Virus record (IMG/VR): IMGVR_UViG_3300030616_000041
Span: 1 to 45,659 of that record
Length of the DNA: 45,659 nt
DNA from: a virus
Direction: 5' to 3' (one strand)
The notes under the pieces were generated by a model. That model was not told the origin of the DNA. It made no database searches and saw only the letters and a program-made list of their open reading frames with translations. Position numbers and translations under genes: made by a program. Below are positions 14,691 through 25,000 of the stretch, piece by piece (the first letter of the stretch is position 1; the number at the start of each line of letters is the position of its first letter).

Positions 14691-15568
14691 AACTCAACCC
14701 CTTTCCATGGATCAAATTTAACTTTGGTTACATCTTCCTCGAAATGATTATTCATAAAATAATCGGTCAGTTCGGCATCCGATAATTTCCCAAGTTTTAC
14801 GCTATGCCGGTTTGCGTTTGCCTTGATTGCTTTTTGGTTCTTTTCCATAGCGGCCGCGTTGTTCCGAATCTTGCGGATGAATTGCTCCGGGGACCTGGCC
14901 GGATAATGGCGGAAAACAAGCTCCCTTGCCGTTGCCTCGATATGATGAATCAAAGGCCCGCGCCGCCCCCCATCTTCCCTTATGGTGTCCATGTTGGCCA
15001 TACGGGTCCTATGCGCGCCAAGTTCAAGCCAAACATCCTTTCCGTACCTATAAATAACCTTGCAACGTGAAATCTCATCCCGCGGATCGCCCGGCGCAAG
15101 GAAATGGCGGATTCTCTTTGTAGGATTCGGCCCCCGCTTTTCGTCCCGGCTCGTGCAAATCATGGTTCGCATGCCGGTCCACCAGAAATCAATCGGGGAA
15201 CCCCTCAACAAATCCCCAAGCGCCATGGTCGGACAAGTCCATAATTCATCCGCATCGAACGGTTGAATCATCATCCGGAATTCGGATTTGTGGTTTCCGG
15301 CGCATTTCTCATATGCCATTTTTGCCATGCCGTTAAACTTGATCGCCTGGAAATACCCGAATTGCCGTTCATCGATTATGGTATAATCAACATTTTGTGC
15401 GCTGAATCGCTTTCGGTAATATTCCAGAATATCGCGGGATCCATCCTCGCTCATTATATCGGATATAATCAAGCCATCAAGCTTATTGTTTAGGCAATTT
15501 TCAAGCTGGTATTGCAGAAAGTCGGCCTCATCCTTCATCAAGCAAATACCGTAAACGTATGTTCTCAA
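14687..15568 (-). CDS. Glycosyltransferase, GT2/GT92-like (293 aa)
   Basis: The start MRTYVYGICLMKDEADFL followed by LIISDIMSEDGSRDIL and IQPFDADELW (DADE at residues 105-108) is the pattern of GT2- or GT92-like enzymes: a 'MKDE' opening, a substrate-binding SEDGS and a DxD metal site. Overlaps its neighbours by 4 nt on both sides, so it is co-translated. It would act in the cytoplasm on a nucleotide-sugar donor. The acceptor cannot be read from the sequence. Confidence 0.8.
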   Translation of the reverse strand: MRTYVYGICLMKDEADFLQYQLENCLNNKLDGLIISDIMSEDGSRDILEYYRKRFSAQNVDYTIIDERQFGYFQAIKFNGMAKMAYEKCAGNHKSEFRMMIQPFDADELWTCPTMALGDLLRGSPIDFWWTGMRTMICTSRDEKRGPNPTKRIRHFLAPGDPRDEISRCKVIYRYGKDVWLELGAHRTRMANMDTIREDGGRRGPLIHHIEATARELVFRHYPARSPEQFIRKIRNNAAAMEKNQKAIKANANRHSVKLGKLSDAELTDYFMNNHFEEDVTKVKFDPWKGVEF

Positions 15569-16119
15569 AGAAGCCCCTTTCCCATAAGTCCGATATAATA
15601 CTTTTCCATATCGCCGTTGTGGTTTCCGGTTTTCCTTTGATCGTCACAATAATGATGCTTTTCTTTTTTGCTGAAATGTGAAAACCCATAAAGCGAATTC
15701 ACATCCAGGCCGCCGGTTTCCTTGTAAAACCAATAAAGAAAAGCAAATCCGGATGATGGGGATTGGATAAGCTTCCAGGCTTGATCGTGAATCTTCCCTG
15801 GTTGAAAGATTGCGCCGTAATAATTGGCCATTGCGCCGTTTATGCTTCCATAATGCGCCCGCCATTTTTCGGTGTCAACCGGCAAAGGGCAATAAACCTC
15901 TTTGAATACTCCGGGATTCATGGTATAAACCGTATCGCTCCAAAAGGTGCATACCCAGGCATCCACCTTAATTCCGTAATCAACCGAATAATCCAGGGAA
16001 AAGTTATTAAAACGAACAACAATATCGCGGGAATCGATTTCGCGGCCGCGGCCCCGGCCTAATTCGCATGGTCCGTTTCCAATAATGGCGTATGATTTGC
16101 CTTTAAAAAAGCTTTTCAT
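15565..16119 (-). CDS. GT29 sialyltransferase-like glycosyltransferase (184 aa)
   Basis: The sialylmotif L pattern is visible: SYAIIGNGPCELGRGRG at residues 9-25, then EIDSRDIVVRFNN and later DYGIKVDAW. Motif S appears at 119-147 (SPSSGFAFLYW then NSLYGFSHF), motif III as HHYCDD at 155-160, and motif VS as HNGDME, an HX4E pair at His167 and Glu172. These are the four hallmarks of glycosyltransferase family 29, which uses CMP-activated acidic sugars. Eukaryotic members are best known; bacterial ones are rarer. AAAGGGCGAAG precedes the ATG at 16119. The sugar donor is not known. Confidence 0.8.
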   Translation of the reverse strand: MKSFFKGKSYAIIGNGPCELGRGRGREIDSRDIVVRFNNFSLDYSVDYGIKVDAWVCTFWSDTVYTMNPGVFKEVYCPLPVDTEKWRAHYGSINGAMANYYGAIFQPGKIHDQAWKLIQSPSSGFAFLYWFYKETGGLDVNSLYGFSHFSKKEKHHYCDDQRKTGNHNGDMEKYYIGLMGKGLL

Positions 16120-16639
16120 CTTCGCCCTTTTTTGCAATCCATACCCGGTTATCAAGCCTTCCGAATTCGCCGAAGCTGTCATTTACCGCCCGCCTAACTT
16201 CCGGCCAGCCCTGGCCATAGTCATGGCCGCTTATGTATCCGCCCGGCTTTACCTTTGGATACCAAACCTTTATATCGGCCCTAACCGAACCATAAGAATG
16301 ATCCGCATCGATATAAACCAGATCAAAAAAATTATCCTTAAAAAGCTGAAACGCAACCAAGGAAGGAAGGCGAATCAAACAGGTTTTCGGAAATGCCACG
16401 GCCAGCCGGTAAGCCCGAAAAGCTGTTTCATCCCATTGCGCCCTTGCTTTATCGGCTTGCTGCCGGTCGCAACTTTCACCCTGGCCAAGATCCGAATATG
16501 GCATATAAGGATCCACCAGGAAAAAGCGTTCTACCCCGGGGGCCTCTCTTAAAATCTGGCCAGCATGATTTCCGCCCAAAACCCCAACCTCGCAAATAAC
16601 CTTTAAATCCTTTTCCCGGATGAATTCTTTTATAAGCAT
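16103..16639 (-). CDS. Class I SAM-dependent methyltransferase (178 aa)
   Basis: VICEVGVLGGNHAGQIL (residues 14-30) is the S-adenosylmethionine-binding motif I; FFLVDPYMPY, DLVYIDADHSYGSV and KPGGYISGHDY give motifs II, IV and V of the Methyltransf_24-like family. Such enzymes often methylate sugars or sugar-linked groups in glycan clusters. The ATG follows AAGGCTGATAAGGA and overlaps the aminotransferase stop by 10 nt; the 3' end overlaps the GT29-like gene. Confidence 0.8.
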   Translation of the reverse strand: MLIKEFIREKDLKVICEVGVLGGNHAGQILREAPGVERFFLVDPYMPYSDLGQGESCDRQQADKARAQWDETAFRAYRLAVAFPKTCLIRLPSLVAFQLFKDNFFDLVYIDADHSYGSVRADIKVWYPKVKPGGYISGHDYGQGWPEVRRAVNDSFGEFGRLDNRVWIAKKGEDEKLF

Positions 16640-17736
16640 TCCTTATCAGCCTTTCGAATGGTTTCGATAACGTGAATAAGATCAAAATCGATTATTGAAT
16701 GAAGCGGAATGGTCAGGATTTGATCCTTGATTTGATTTGTTTTTTGAAGTCCGGAAGATCGGAACCGCTGGAAAGCAGTAAAAGTATTGCAGGGGATGTA
16801 ATTAACCCCGGTTCCTATTCCAGCCCCCTTTAAATAATCCATTGCCTTGCGCCGGTTATCACACAACAAAACGTAAATAAAAGGGGATGTGTTATTCCAA
16901 TCGGCCGGAATAACCTTAAAATGATCAAGGTTCTCGAATGCCTTATCATAAGCCAAACAGATTTCGCGCCGCGCCGCAATGAAATCATCCACCTTTTTAA
17001 GTTGCTGCAAACCAACGGCCGCATTTACATTCGGCATATGATACCGGTATCCTTCCCCATATATATCATAATACCATCCATTGCCCCGGTCCTTGGCTGC
17101 ATACCGGTCAATACCAAGCATCCGCGTCCGTTTCAAGGTGTTTGACATACCGCAAAAATCATATGGGAAAACAACGCCGCCGCCTTCAATGCATGTTATC
17201 ATTTTGATTGGGTCGAACGAATAACAAACCGCATTCCCGAAGGTATTTATATTTTCGCCTTTCCAGGTTGAACCGAAAGCATGGGCCGCATCCTGAACAA
17301 TCTTGATTCCATGCCCGGCCAATGCAGCTATCTTGTCCAGGTCGCAAGCATTCCCGCGGAAATGAACCGGCATGATTGCGGCCGTTTTCTTTGTGATAAG
17401 CCTTTCCACATCTTCGCAATCCATATTTAAATCTTCGCCAACATCACAAAAGACAGGTTCCGCACCGGTCATTGTGATTGCCCTAATGCTGGCCGCGAAG
17501 GTCAACGCCGGTACAATAACCTCATGCCCTGGCCCGATATTCAACGCCCGAAGCGCCAAATGCAAAGCGGAAGTTCCGGTATTAACCGCCACGAAGTTTT
17601 CCGCTTTTAAATACTCCATGCATTGATCTTCAAATTCGGCCGTTTTGTTTCCCTGCCCAAGCCATCCAATTTCAAAAATGTTCCTTATGGCCTGTATCTC
17701 TTCATCCCCAACCATCGGTTTTGATACTGGAATCAT
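16630..17736 (-). CDS. DegT/DnrJ/EryC1/StrS-family sugar aminotransferase (368 aa)
   Basis: The start IPVSKPMVGDEE, GTSALHLALRAL at 54-65, FHxxG-like HFRGNACD at 125-132, QDAAHAFGS with Asp149, and SFDPIKMITCIEGGG with the pyridoxal-phosphate lysine Lys178 are all family landmarks. The length of 368 aa is normal. The enzyme aminates a nucleotide-linked keto-sugar, so the phage probably makes or alters an amino-sugar donor. The dehydratase that would provide the keto-sugar is not in the window and may come from the host. Confidence 0.9.
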   Translation of the reverse strand: MIPVSKPMVGDEEIQAIRNIFEIGWLGQGNKTAEFEDQCMEYLKAENFVAVNTGTSALHLALRALNIGPGHEVIVPALTFAASIRAITMTGAEPVFCDVGEDLNMDCEDVERLITKKTAAIMPVHFRGNACDLDKIAALAGHGIKIVQDAAHAFGSTWKGENINTFGNAVCYSFDPIKMITCIEGGGVVFPYDFCGMSNTLKRTRMLGIDRYAAKDRGNGWYYDIYGEGYRYHMPNVNAAVGLQQLKKVDDFIAARREICLAYDKAFENLDHFKVIPADWNNTSPFIYVLLCDNRRKAMDYLKGAGIGTGVNYIPCNTFTAFQRFRSSGLQKTNQIKDQILTIPLHSIIDFDLIHVIETIRKADKECL

Positions 17737-17752
17737 TATGGGCCTCGCCTTT

Positions 17753-18151
17753 CTAAGTAATGGCTAATAGTTGCCGCCCGCAGTATGGACAGAACGTAAA
17801 GTACTTTACAAAAAGGTTAGCGTTTATTTTATCTCCACAATGCGCGCATGATTGTTTTTTGGGCGGCCCATCCACCCCTGCCGCTTTTAGAGCTTTGGCA
17901 AGATCGTCTCTTGAAATGAGAGCATATCCAAGGGCTTTTTGCCCAACAAAACCACCTGTCGCTCTATCCAAAAAATGTTTCCATACCTTGTCGGCCAGAC
18001 TTTGATCGTTAAGCTCTTTCTCCATGTATGTTATTGCTCTTTCTATATCAATAGAAGAAATGCAGCCTCCCGAATTTTTTGCATCGCGATTAATACTCTC
18101 AATCCATTCACGGATTACACTTTTCTGTTTGTCCGTAAATCCATTTTCCAT
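17753..18151 (-). CDS. Hypothetical protein with C-terminal zinc ribbon (132 aa)
   Basis: The N-terminal 80 residues are helical (FTDKQKSVIREWIESINRD, then ITYMEKELNDQSLADKVWKHF). The C-terminus holds CAHCGDKI and CPYCGRQLL, a classic CxxCG...CxxCG zinc ribbon. I chose the ATG at 18151 because GGCGGGGAAGA precedes it; the reading frame upstream overlaps the large glycosyltransferase gene. It is more AT-rich than the flanking genes and is probably a later insertion into the glycan operon. Confidence 0.65.
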   Translation of the reverse strand: MENGFTDKQKSVIREWIESINRDAKNSGGCISSIDIERAITYMEKELNDQSLADKVWKHFLDRATGGFVGQKALGYALISRDDLAKALKAAGVDGPPKKQSCAHCGDKINANLFVKYFTFCPYCGRQLLAIT

Positions 18152-18179
18152 TCTTCCCCGCCTTTCTCTTCCATTATAT

Positions 18180-20459
18180 TTATTTAAAAACATCCCCCAA
18201 AACCTGAACCCATTTTTTCGGGTCAAGGTTTTTGTTTGCCCATTCTTTGGCATGAAGCCCCATGGCCATTCTATAATCTTCTTTCCGATGAAGCTTTTTA
18301 ATGGCTTCCAAAAACTGGTCATAATCAACGCAATGGAAGCCGGTATCCCCATGAATTACCCGGTCCATGGTTCCATCCCTTGGTTCGGTAAGAACCGGCA
18401 TTCCAACGGCCAGGGCTTCGGCAACGCAACGCGGGTATTGATCCCGCCACAAATTTGACGTTCGATAAAGGTAAACATGGCCGCGCTTCAAAAAGTCCGT
18501 TACTTTCATTGAATCCCATTTGTGGAATACCATGCGCCGTTCGGATGAAAATTCTTTTATCAATTCCGGATGCGCTTCCATGAATTCGAATTGAATATCA
18601 AACTTGCAATCCTCAAGCAACCTTTTATAAAAGGCCACATCCTTTTCCTTGAATACCCGCCGTTGCCAAACATGAATCTTCTGGCCATTGCCGAAGCTTT
18701 GATCCGTGACATACTTCCGGTAGTCCGGCATGCAATGTTTCAGAATAACCAACGGTTCTTTCTTGCCGCGCCTGGATGGGGCGGTTTCATAGAACCGGTC
18801 CAGGCTTATGGCCCCGAATAGGGTAACAACCTTTGTATTCTCGAAACCGATTGCATCCCGGATAAACTCTGCGCTCTTTTCCTCGTTTTGGGTTATAACG
18901 CCTTTAAGCTTCCTGGTCTTGGCCAGCCATCCGCATCTTGGCAAATCACCATTTACAAAGTTAATACCGATGGCAACCGCTGAACTTTTATCCACAACCC
19001 ACCGGCTTGATTCCTTGCAGAATTCGTTTACCTGGTCATTTCCATAAAACAACAAAGGAAGCCCGGGTTTCATGGATTCTTGCATGCCGCTTTTAAAGCT
19101 GGCCATTTCAACCCCGGCCCCTTCGTGCTTTTTATGTACCTTATCCCATGGAAAGAAGTTGACCTTCCAACCGGCATTGCGAAGAATTTTCGCAATCATG
19201 CACGCCGATTGTTCGCCGCCCCCAGGCCCTTGAAGGGATGCAAGGAAGTTGATTTCGCGCTTTTCCGATTGTACCACATCCGGCCGCGCCAGCTTTTCCT
19301 TTTTCAGATAAACCGATTTGTATGTGTTTTTGGTCCGGTTATCGTATTTGTAAATATTCCCTTCGTAATACTTTTCGATTGCCCGGATAACATCTTCCGC
19401 CTTGATGGAATCCATACAACCCTGAATCGTGCGGCCTTCCCTTTCAACCGGACAATGGCACATCCGGTTGTTTGCTTCCGGATCCTTATGGATAGGAACA
19501 ATCCTCGATTGCCAGCATCCGCCCGAATCGCAGCAATCCCAGGCCCCGTTCGTATGTAAGATTTGATGGTTACAATACCAGGTAAATGAAGTAGGTTCCC
19601 GGCCGCCATATATGGCAACGCATGGCTTTCTTCCCTTACCTGATCCAACCATTGGATTGGGGGGCATGGCCGCCGCCAAATGCATGGGGAAGGATACCCC
19701 ACTAATAACGCCGGTTGCATGATAAAACAGGGGAACAAGGTCCCGCATGTTGGTTGTTTTATCGGTCATATCGATCACATTATCAAGCTTTTCCAAAAGG
19801 TGATCGGATCGGCCAATGCTTACAAAGGTAATTCGGCCCTTGAAATAATCGGTCACAGCCTGGAATTTCCGCCAGTCCCATATCTTGCATGTGCAATCCC
19901 TTTTACCGCCCGGCGCAACAATCCAATAATGCCCAACGCCATATAGTTCTTTTATTGGATTATAATTCCTTTCGGTTTCGGTCAAATGCAAATCGCCATA
20001 TTGCCGGTAAACTGTTTTGGTAAAGTCTTTGTATTTTTTGCGCCAGGTTATGAACGGTTCGCGGGCGTTTGAATCTTCCTTTTTAACTTCGCCCCATTCT
20101 TTGGCCCCGCCGCCGGACCAGGTAGAAGCGAATTCCCCAATGCTCATTCCAAGCTTTTTATGATAAGCATCCGCATGGCTTATCATATCGAAAAGAAAAG
20201 CTTGCGTAAAATGAATAGAACCATCATTGCAGCCCTGGATTTGCGGATACCCAACATCGTAAACATCCACATCCGGATCGCCTTTTTTGATGCTCCGGTC
20301 CAGATATGGATTATTGTCAAATATCCAATCGAAGGTTTTATTGCATTCAACGTTGATAAGGATTTCAGGAAAAAGATGCTTGAAGTCGCGGATACCGCAT
20401 GTCATCATTAAGACATCACCGGGCGCGCGCATGTGCCGGAATAAGATTTTACGTGCCAT
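18180..20459 (-). CDS. Two-domain glycosyltransferase: GT9-like N-terminus with Cys finger, GT4-like C-terminus (759 aa)
   Basis: Residues 1-360 look like a GT9 (ADP-heptose-type) GT-B fold: ILFRHMRAPGDVLMMT at 5-20, VAPGGKRDCTCKIWDWRKF near 181-199, and VISGVSFPMHLAAAM near 251-265. It contains a Cys-rich block (Cys296, 309, 310, 315, 334, 336, 348) ending CHCPVEREGRTIQGCMDSIKAEDV. From memory this is like the iron-binding finger of autotransporter heptosyltransferases, which modify serines on proteins. Residues 400-759 are a second GT-B unit, with RDQYPRCVAEALAVGMPVLTE matching the GT4 E-x7-E region. A double enzyme could add two sugars in sequence. Confidence 0.75.
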   Translation of the reverse strand: MARKILFRHMRAPGDVLMMTCGIRDFKHLFPEILINVECNKTFDWIFDNNPYLDRSIKKGDPDVDVYDVGYPQIQGCNDGSIHFTQAFLFDMISHADAYHKKLGMSIGEFASTWSGGGAKEWGEVKKEDSNAREPFITWRKKYKDFTKTVYRQYGDLHLTETERNYNPIKELYGVGHYWIVAPGGKRDCTCKIWDWRKFQAVTDYFKGRITFVSIGRSDHLLEKLDNVIDMTDKTTNMRDLVPLFYHATGVISGVSFPMHLAAAMPPNPMVGSGKGRKPCVAIYGGREPTSFTWYCNHQILHTNGAWDCCDSGGCWQSRIVPIHKDPEANNRMCHCPVEREGRTIQGCMDSIKAEDVIRAIEKYYEGNIYKYDNRTKNTYKSVYLKKEKLARPDVVQSEKREINFLASLQGPGGGEQSACMIAKILRNAGWKVNFFPWDKVHKKHEGAGVEMASFKSGMQESMKPGLPLLFYGNDQVNEFCKESSRWVVDKSSAVAIGINFVNGDLPRCGWLAKTRKLKGVITQNEEKSAEFIRDAIGFENTKVVTLFGAISLDRFYETAPSRRGKKEPLVILKHCMPDYRKYVTDQSFGNGQKIHVWQRRVFKEKDVAFYKRLLEDCKFDIQFEFMEAHPELIKEFSSERRMVFHKWDSMKVTDFLKRGHVYLYRTSNLWRDQYPRCVAEALAVGMPVLTEPRDGTMDRVIHGDTGFHCVDYDQFLEAIKKLHRKEDYRMAMGLHAKEWANKNLDPKKWVQVLGDVFK

Positions 20460-20491
20460 TGATCCCCGCTTGAATCAATTAATATGAAGGG

Positions 20492-20842
20492 TTAATTTAC
20501 GGTTTTAACGATTGGTATATTTTCCCAAGTATCGAATAATGAAAGCATGCGTTTCCTGGCGTTTCTCGTAGCCATTAAGCCGGATGCGGATTCAAGCATT
20601 TTGGTAATTGTGGAATAGATTTTTTCATCAAAAATTATATAATCATCCATAAATTTATCACCAACAATCAAGCTATCCCGCCCGTTGATTATTTTCATTT
20701 CGCCGGTTTTCTCAAGGGCATCCAGAAATGAATCCATATCCTTCAATTGGTTCCTGGTAAGCCCGCGGCCGCTATTGCTCGAAACAAGCTGATATAATGC
20801 CTCGATTTCCCCGCCGCTCCATCCTTCAATCTTTCGCGCCAT
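20492..20842 (-). CDS. Hypothetical protein (116 aa)
   Basis: No family recognised. Mostly helical by eye, with GWSGGEIEALYQLVS at the start and IIFDEKIYSTITKMLESA in the middle. AAAGGCGGGGGAA precedes the ATG. It is the first gene after the tail-fibre-like gene and may be the first gene of a glycan operon if the weak promoter before it is real. Confidence 0.55.
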   Translation of the reverse strand: MARKIEGWSGGEIEALYQLVSSNSGRGLTRNQLKDMDSFLDALEKTGEMKIINGRDSLIVGDKFMDDYIIFDEKIYSTITKMLESASGLMATRNARKRMLSLFDTWENIPIVKTVN

Positions 20843-20867
20843 TTCCCCCGCCTTTCATTTGGTTTAA

Positions 20868-20873
20868 TTATAA
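20868..20873 (-). promoter_or_regulatory. Possible -10 box before the glycan module
   Basis: On the minus strand the 102-bp gap between 20945 and 20842 contains TATAAT within a long A/T-rich tract, about 25 bp before the ATG. No convincing -35 box stands at 16-18 nt, so this is a weak candidate only. Confidence 0.3.
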
Positions 20874-20944
20874 TGCAAAATATATGCTTTTATTTAATGT
20901 TTAGCAAAGAATTTTGATTTCCTGAAGTGCTTTTGCTTTTAGCC

Positions 20945-22075
20945 TTATACGTGCGCCGAATGGCTAACATCATACCAGGAACTTCCATCGCATACCATTA
21001 TCCATCCGCCATATTCCGATGTTCGCGTTTCATCGGATCCAGAGTGCATATAAAAATCTTGGTTGCCCGTACCTTCAATATTCTCTAGGGTAGTATCATT
21101 TGTTGCATCAACCACGGCAAAGAAAACCACCTGTCCGGCCACGCCACCAACCGCGCCACCAATGGTTACATTATTACTGTTTGTATTAATTAATACGGTT
21201 CTAACTCCCGTTAAATCTAAGTTGTCGGTCGGCCCCGCCGCTGTTACTGTAATAACGCGCCCCATAATAACTTCATCGTTCCCGGTATCGTCTGTAAACA
21301 TTAATACGTTTGGTGTTGTATTTTTAACCCAAAGCTGGCCATATCCGGCATAATCACCCGCCGCCGCCGGTTCTTCCAAAAGATAAAACTGCCCGCGAAC
21401 TCTTGCACCACCATTAACATCTAATGTTGCGACTGGCGATATATTGCCGATTGCCAATTTTGATTGAGATGAACCACCTTCACCATCATCACCATAAGCC
21501 ATGATTTTAGAACCAGCATCAGCATCTAAAACAACAAAACTCAAATAGTCTAACGCATCATATTGAAGCCTTAAACATTCCGTTGTATTAAGGATTGTAA
21601 CTTGTGCATCGGTCATCGTATTGGTGTTGAATCCGGTATATCCAGTATCGCCATCAACAAAGATCGAATGCGCGCTTCCGCTTGTTTTAATATCCAGATC
21701 AACATCAGCCTGGCCAGCGTTTATATAAATAATGTCCTGGGCCGCCTCGACTATATCGATCATCTGCACGCCGCCAGCATAAAGCAATATTTCATCGGTA
21801 TCGAATTTGATGTATGTATTCGCATCCCCATAATGGAAGATGTATTCACCAACGGTAAGATTTGAATAAGCTGTTACCTCATCAAAATATTCATGGGTAT
21901 AAACCCAAGCCGCGCCATCCCAATATCTGCTTGTTGCCGCCCAAAAGTAATCCGTACCAACGCGCCATACAAAATGGTTTTCATTGTCCGTTAAAACCGC
22001 GCATTGCCCATCGTCAAGGTTCGCCAGAACATTCACCCAGGATTTATTGATTTCGGTAATATGCTTATCAGCCAT
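20945..22075 (-). CDS. Tail fibre or appendage protein (376 aa)
   Basis: The sequence is rich in beta-strand-forming residues, Asp, Gly and Thr, as in trimeric fibres. It starts MADKHITEINKSWVNVLANL and includes SKLAIGNISPVATLDVNGGARV, the kind of segment often seen before fibre C-terminal domains, then YAGYGQLWVKNTTPNVLMFTD and a Val/Asn/Thr-rich end. Its place after the tail-tip gene supports a host-recognition or structural appendage role. The receptor is unknown. Confidence 0.65.
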   Translation of the reverse strand: MADKHITEINKSWVNVLANLDDGQCAVLTDNENHFVWRVGTDYFWAATSRYWDGAAWVYTHEYFDEVTAYSNLTVGEYIFHYGDANTYIKFDTDEILLYAGGVQMIDIVEAAQDIIYINAGQADVDLDIKTSGSAHSIFVDGDTGYTGFNTNTMTDAQVTILNTTECLRLQYDALDYLSFVVLDADAGSKIMAYGDDGEGGSSQSKLAIGNISPVATLDVNGGARVRGQFYLLEEPAAAGDYAGYGQLWVKNTTPNVLMFTDDTGNDEVIMGRVITVTAAGPTDNLDLTGVRTVLINTNSNNVTIGGAVGGVAGQVVFFAVVDATNDTTLENIEGTGNQDFYMHSGSDETRTSEYGGWIMVCDGSSWYDVSHSAHV

Positions 22076-22095
22076 TTTAAATTCCTTTGTTTCTG

Positions 22096-25000
22096 TTAAT
22101 AAACCTTTTGAATGGGCGTATCGCCATCGTTATAAGTCTTTTGCCATTTCGGATCATCATCGTTATAGGTCTTTTGGATCCATGCCGCATCCGGTATTTC
22201 ACCAATAAGACAAAGTTTTAATTGCGTCAAATTCCGGTTTTTGTCCTTCCGCATGTTTTCAACAAAGCAACCGATTGTTTCACCATTCGTTTGGTGCGGA
22301 AGATTAAGGCTTACAAATTTGCCAACATGGTAAAGCCGGGCCTTTTCATAATAAACCGGGACCGTTATCCGGCTCAAGCCCTGCCATCGAACCCAGGTTT
22401 CCAGATACCAAACCGCATCCGTATAATTTTTGATCATCCATTTATCGGTCAAATAGGATGGGGCCTCATTAACCTTCCTCGATTTTTTCCATAGTTCATA
22501 ACACAAATCGTATATCGTTTCACCTATTCCATCGGATATACCCGGCGTGAATGAAGATTGCCATGCGCCAACATGGATATTTTTAACTTCAATCGCGTCT
22601 TGCGGTTCCCCGTTTGCCCAATTATAATTATACCGAACAATCGGTTCCGCAAAGATATTATCCGGGTTTGGCGGTTCATAATCGCCTATTGTTTCACCTT
22701 CCGGCACATCGGCCAGGGTTATGGCATCGGTCACAACAATATCGCCGGATTCCGGCGCAAGGAATTCAACCGATTCCGCGCCCCCGATGTTTTGCCAATT
22801 CACCAGAAAGAAAGTCCGGCAAAGTTCAAGCTTTAAAGCATCAGTCCAGCAATCCGCATATTGAAGGCATTGGAAGGCCGTTGTTATGCTCCGGACAGGA
22901 TTAACACTTGCATTGTCGAATCCGCCTGGTTCCGCTTTCAGATTGATAAGCGCATTTGGTGAATAAGCTTTCCCGAACTCCGTTGTCGTATCCCCGTTAT
23001 CCGCGAAGTTTTGAAGTCTGCAAACGTGTTCCAGTATATCGATCGGATTTTCAATAAGGGCCAAATGCGATTTCCGGCCATCCATATCCGAATTGAATAT
23101 TCGGCCTTTGAATGGTGAATAGATTTCCTTATCAACGGAAGCTTGCTTTTTAAACATCAAACAAGCTTCGTAAAATTTAACAACCGTTTCCCTTGTTGTT
23201 CCGCCTTCCATTTTAATGAATACAGCAAATTTTTCAATGCTGTTATATTCTTCTTCGGAAACCACATCGGACAATTTGAAGGTTGCAAATCCTGTATGCC
23301 AAAACTCCGTTCCAACGTCAACGCCATCAAAAGCGGGAAAGAAATATTTGTTGTCACTATCCAGGGCCACCGGCAATTCGAAGTATTCATCTTGAATATC
23401 CTGGATTCGCCATTGATCGTCACCATCGGATGATTCATGCGTGCAAACTTTTATTGTGGTTGCGTCACCTAAAAAGCGCCGGTATTTGATAACAACTTTA
23501 TGGGTAATGCTTGGCGCTGTTGTGAAATTGATAAGCATCTGCAATCCCATATAAACATCTTTGAAAGATAACCCTGCTGGAACTGTTGGCCGATCAAATT
23601 CATACGCTAAATAGGCGTTATAATAAACTTGGTTTCCATCGCTGAAATTCAATTGGTGATACGTTTCATAGTCTTTATCGGAAATTGCCGCAACCGTGTT
23701 TGTTTCGTAAAAGTTGAAATTACCACTTGGGAAAAGAGTATATAATCCGCTTGCCCGCCGCGTTGCCGCTTCAATATGCCCATCGGTATCAACCCACGCG
23801 TTCAAGTTTCCATCTTCCATCAATGACGGAACCGCGCGCGCAAAAGCAAAACCAAGCAATCGATCCGGATCATCTTCAAAAACGCTTGTTTTAATTTCGA
23901 TGGCGTTATTGCTTCCGGATGCATTATCCTTATAAGCATTTTCTGGAAGTCGTTTAAAGTTTTTCGGCTTTTCATCTAATTGTACCGTTTCCGCGTCCCC
24001 TGTTACTGTTACCGTTTTTTCTCTCTCGAATGAATAAAGTTCAAGGTTTTGCGTTATTTCTGATCCGTTCGAATCCATATATGCTTTGCATGGCCAGGTA
24101 TCAGCCTCAAAAAGCCTTTGGATTGATTCAATCACAACCCAGGATTGATTTGTACCGGATGTGACCAGGGCCGTTTCAAATGCATGGGTTATTGTTATAT
24201 CGAAATTATAATCTGCCGATGCATTGGCAATTGTCACGCTAACGGATTCGATGGCCCGTAATTGGCCTTTGCCGGTTCCTTTGACAACCCGCAATATGTA
24301 GCCGTTCCATTCTGTTGGATAATAGGTTCCGTTTGCAAGCCCGGACCAAATGCCAATACTGGAAACCCTTATAGTGAATTGAACTGGCGTTGTAGTTGAA
24401 TCATCTGCCGTAACCGGGAAATAAGAATTCCTAAAAGGTTCGGTAAATAAGCCAAATGCGCTTATGGATGGAAATTCATTATAAGACATAACCACTTTTT
24501 CGGCCGCCCTCGCAGTTCGAACAAATTTTGCATATTCTATTTGGCCGAATGATGCCGGAATTATAGCCCCGCGATCTTCCTGGCTACTATCTTCCCGGTT
24601 CCCCTCGCTAATCACGGTCGCAATATTGGATCGCCTTGCGCTGAAAATCGGATCAACGTTTATTTGGTATTCGGTTTCGGTCCACCGTGGGATTGAAGTA
24701 ATGCCGCGCATCAAAATGCGTTCATCGTATGCGCTGGTATCTGTAAAAACCTCAACGCCATCTAATGACCAGATTTCGGCTTGGTTGTTTTGTGACCGAA
24801 ATTGTAAATAATCTATTGAAGTGTTCACCGTTCTAAAATCATAAGCGCCTATATATTCCCCATTAACCCATAGTGAATTTTTTTGCGTTGCACAATCTAC
24901 CAACCATTCTAATTTCGTCCATGTGTCGTCAGGAAGTGTATATATATTGCTCCACGAACCAACATACACGGCAAGGTTTAGACTATCATCTGTTCTGGTT

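Noticed and set aside
17753-18352. 199-aa version of the zinc-ribbon gene
   Set aside because: Its first 67 residues overlap the large glycosyltransferase gene and lack a ribosome site; the internal start at 18151 is better supported.
20843-20944. Strong promoter for the glycan module
   Set aside because: TATAAT is present, but no acceptable -35 box at normal spacing; kept only as a weak candidate.
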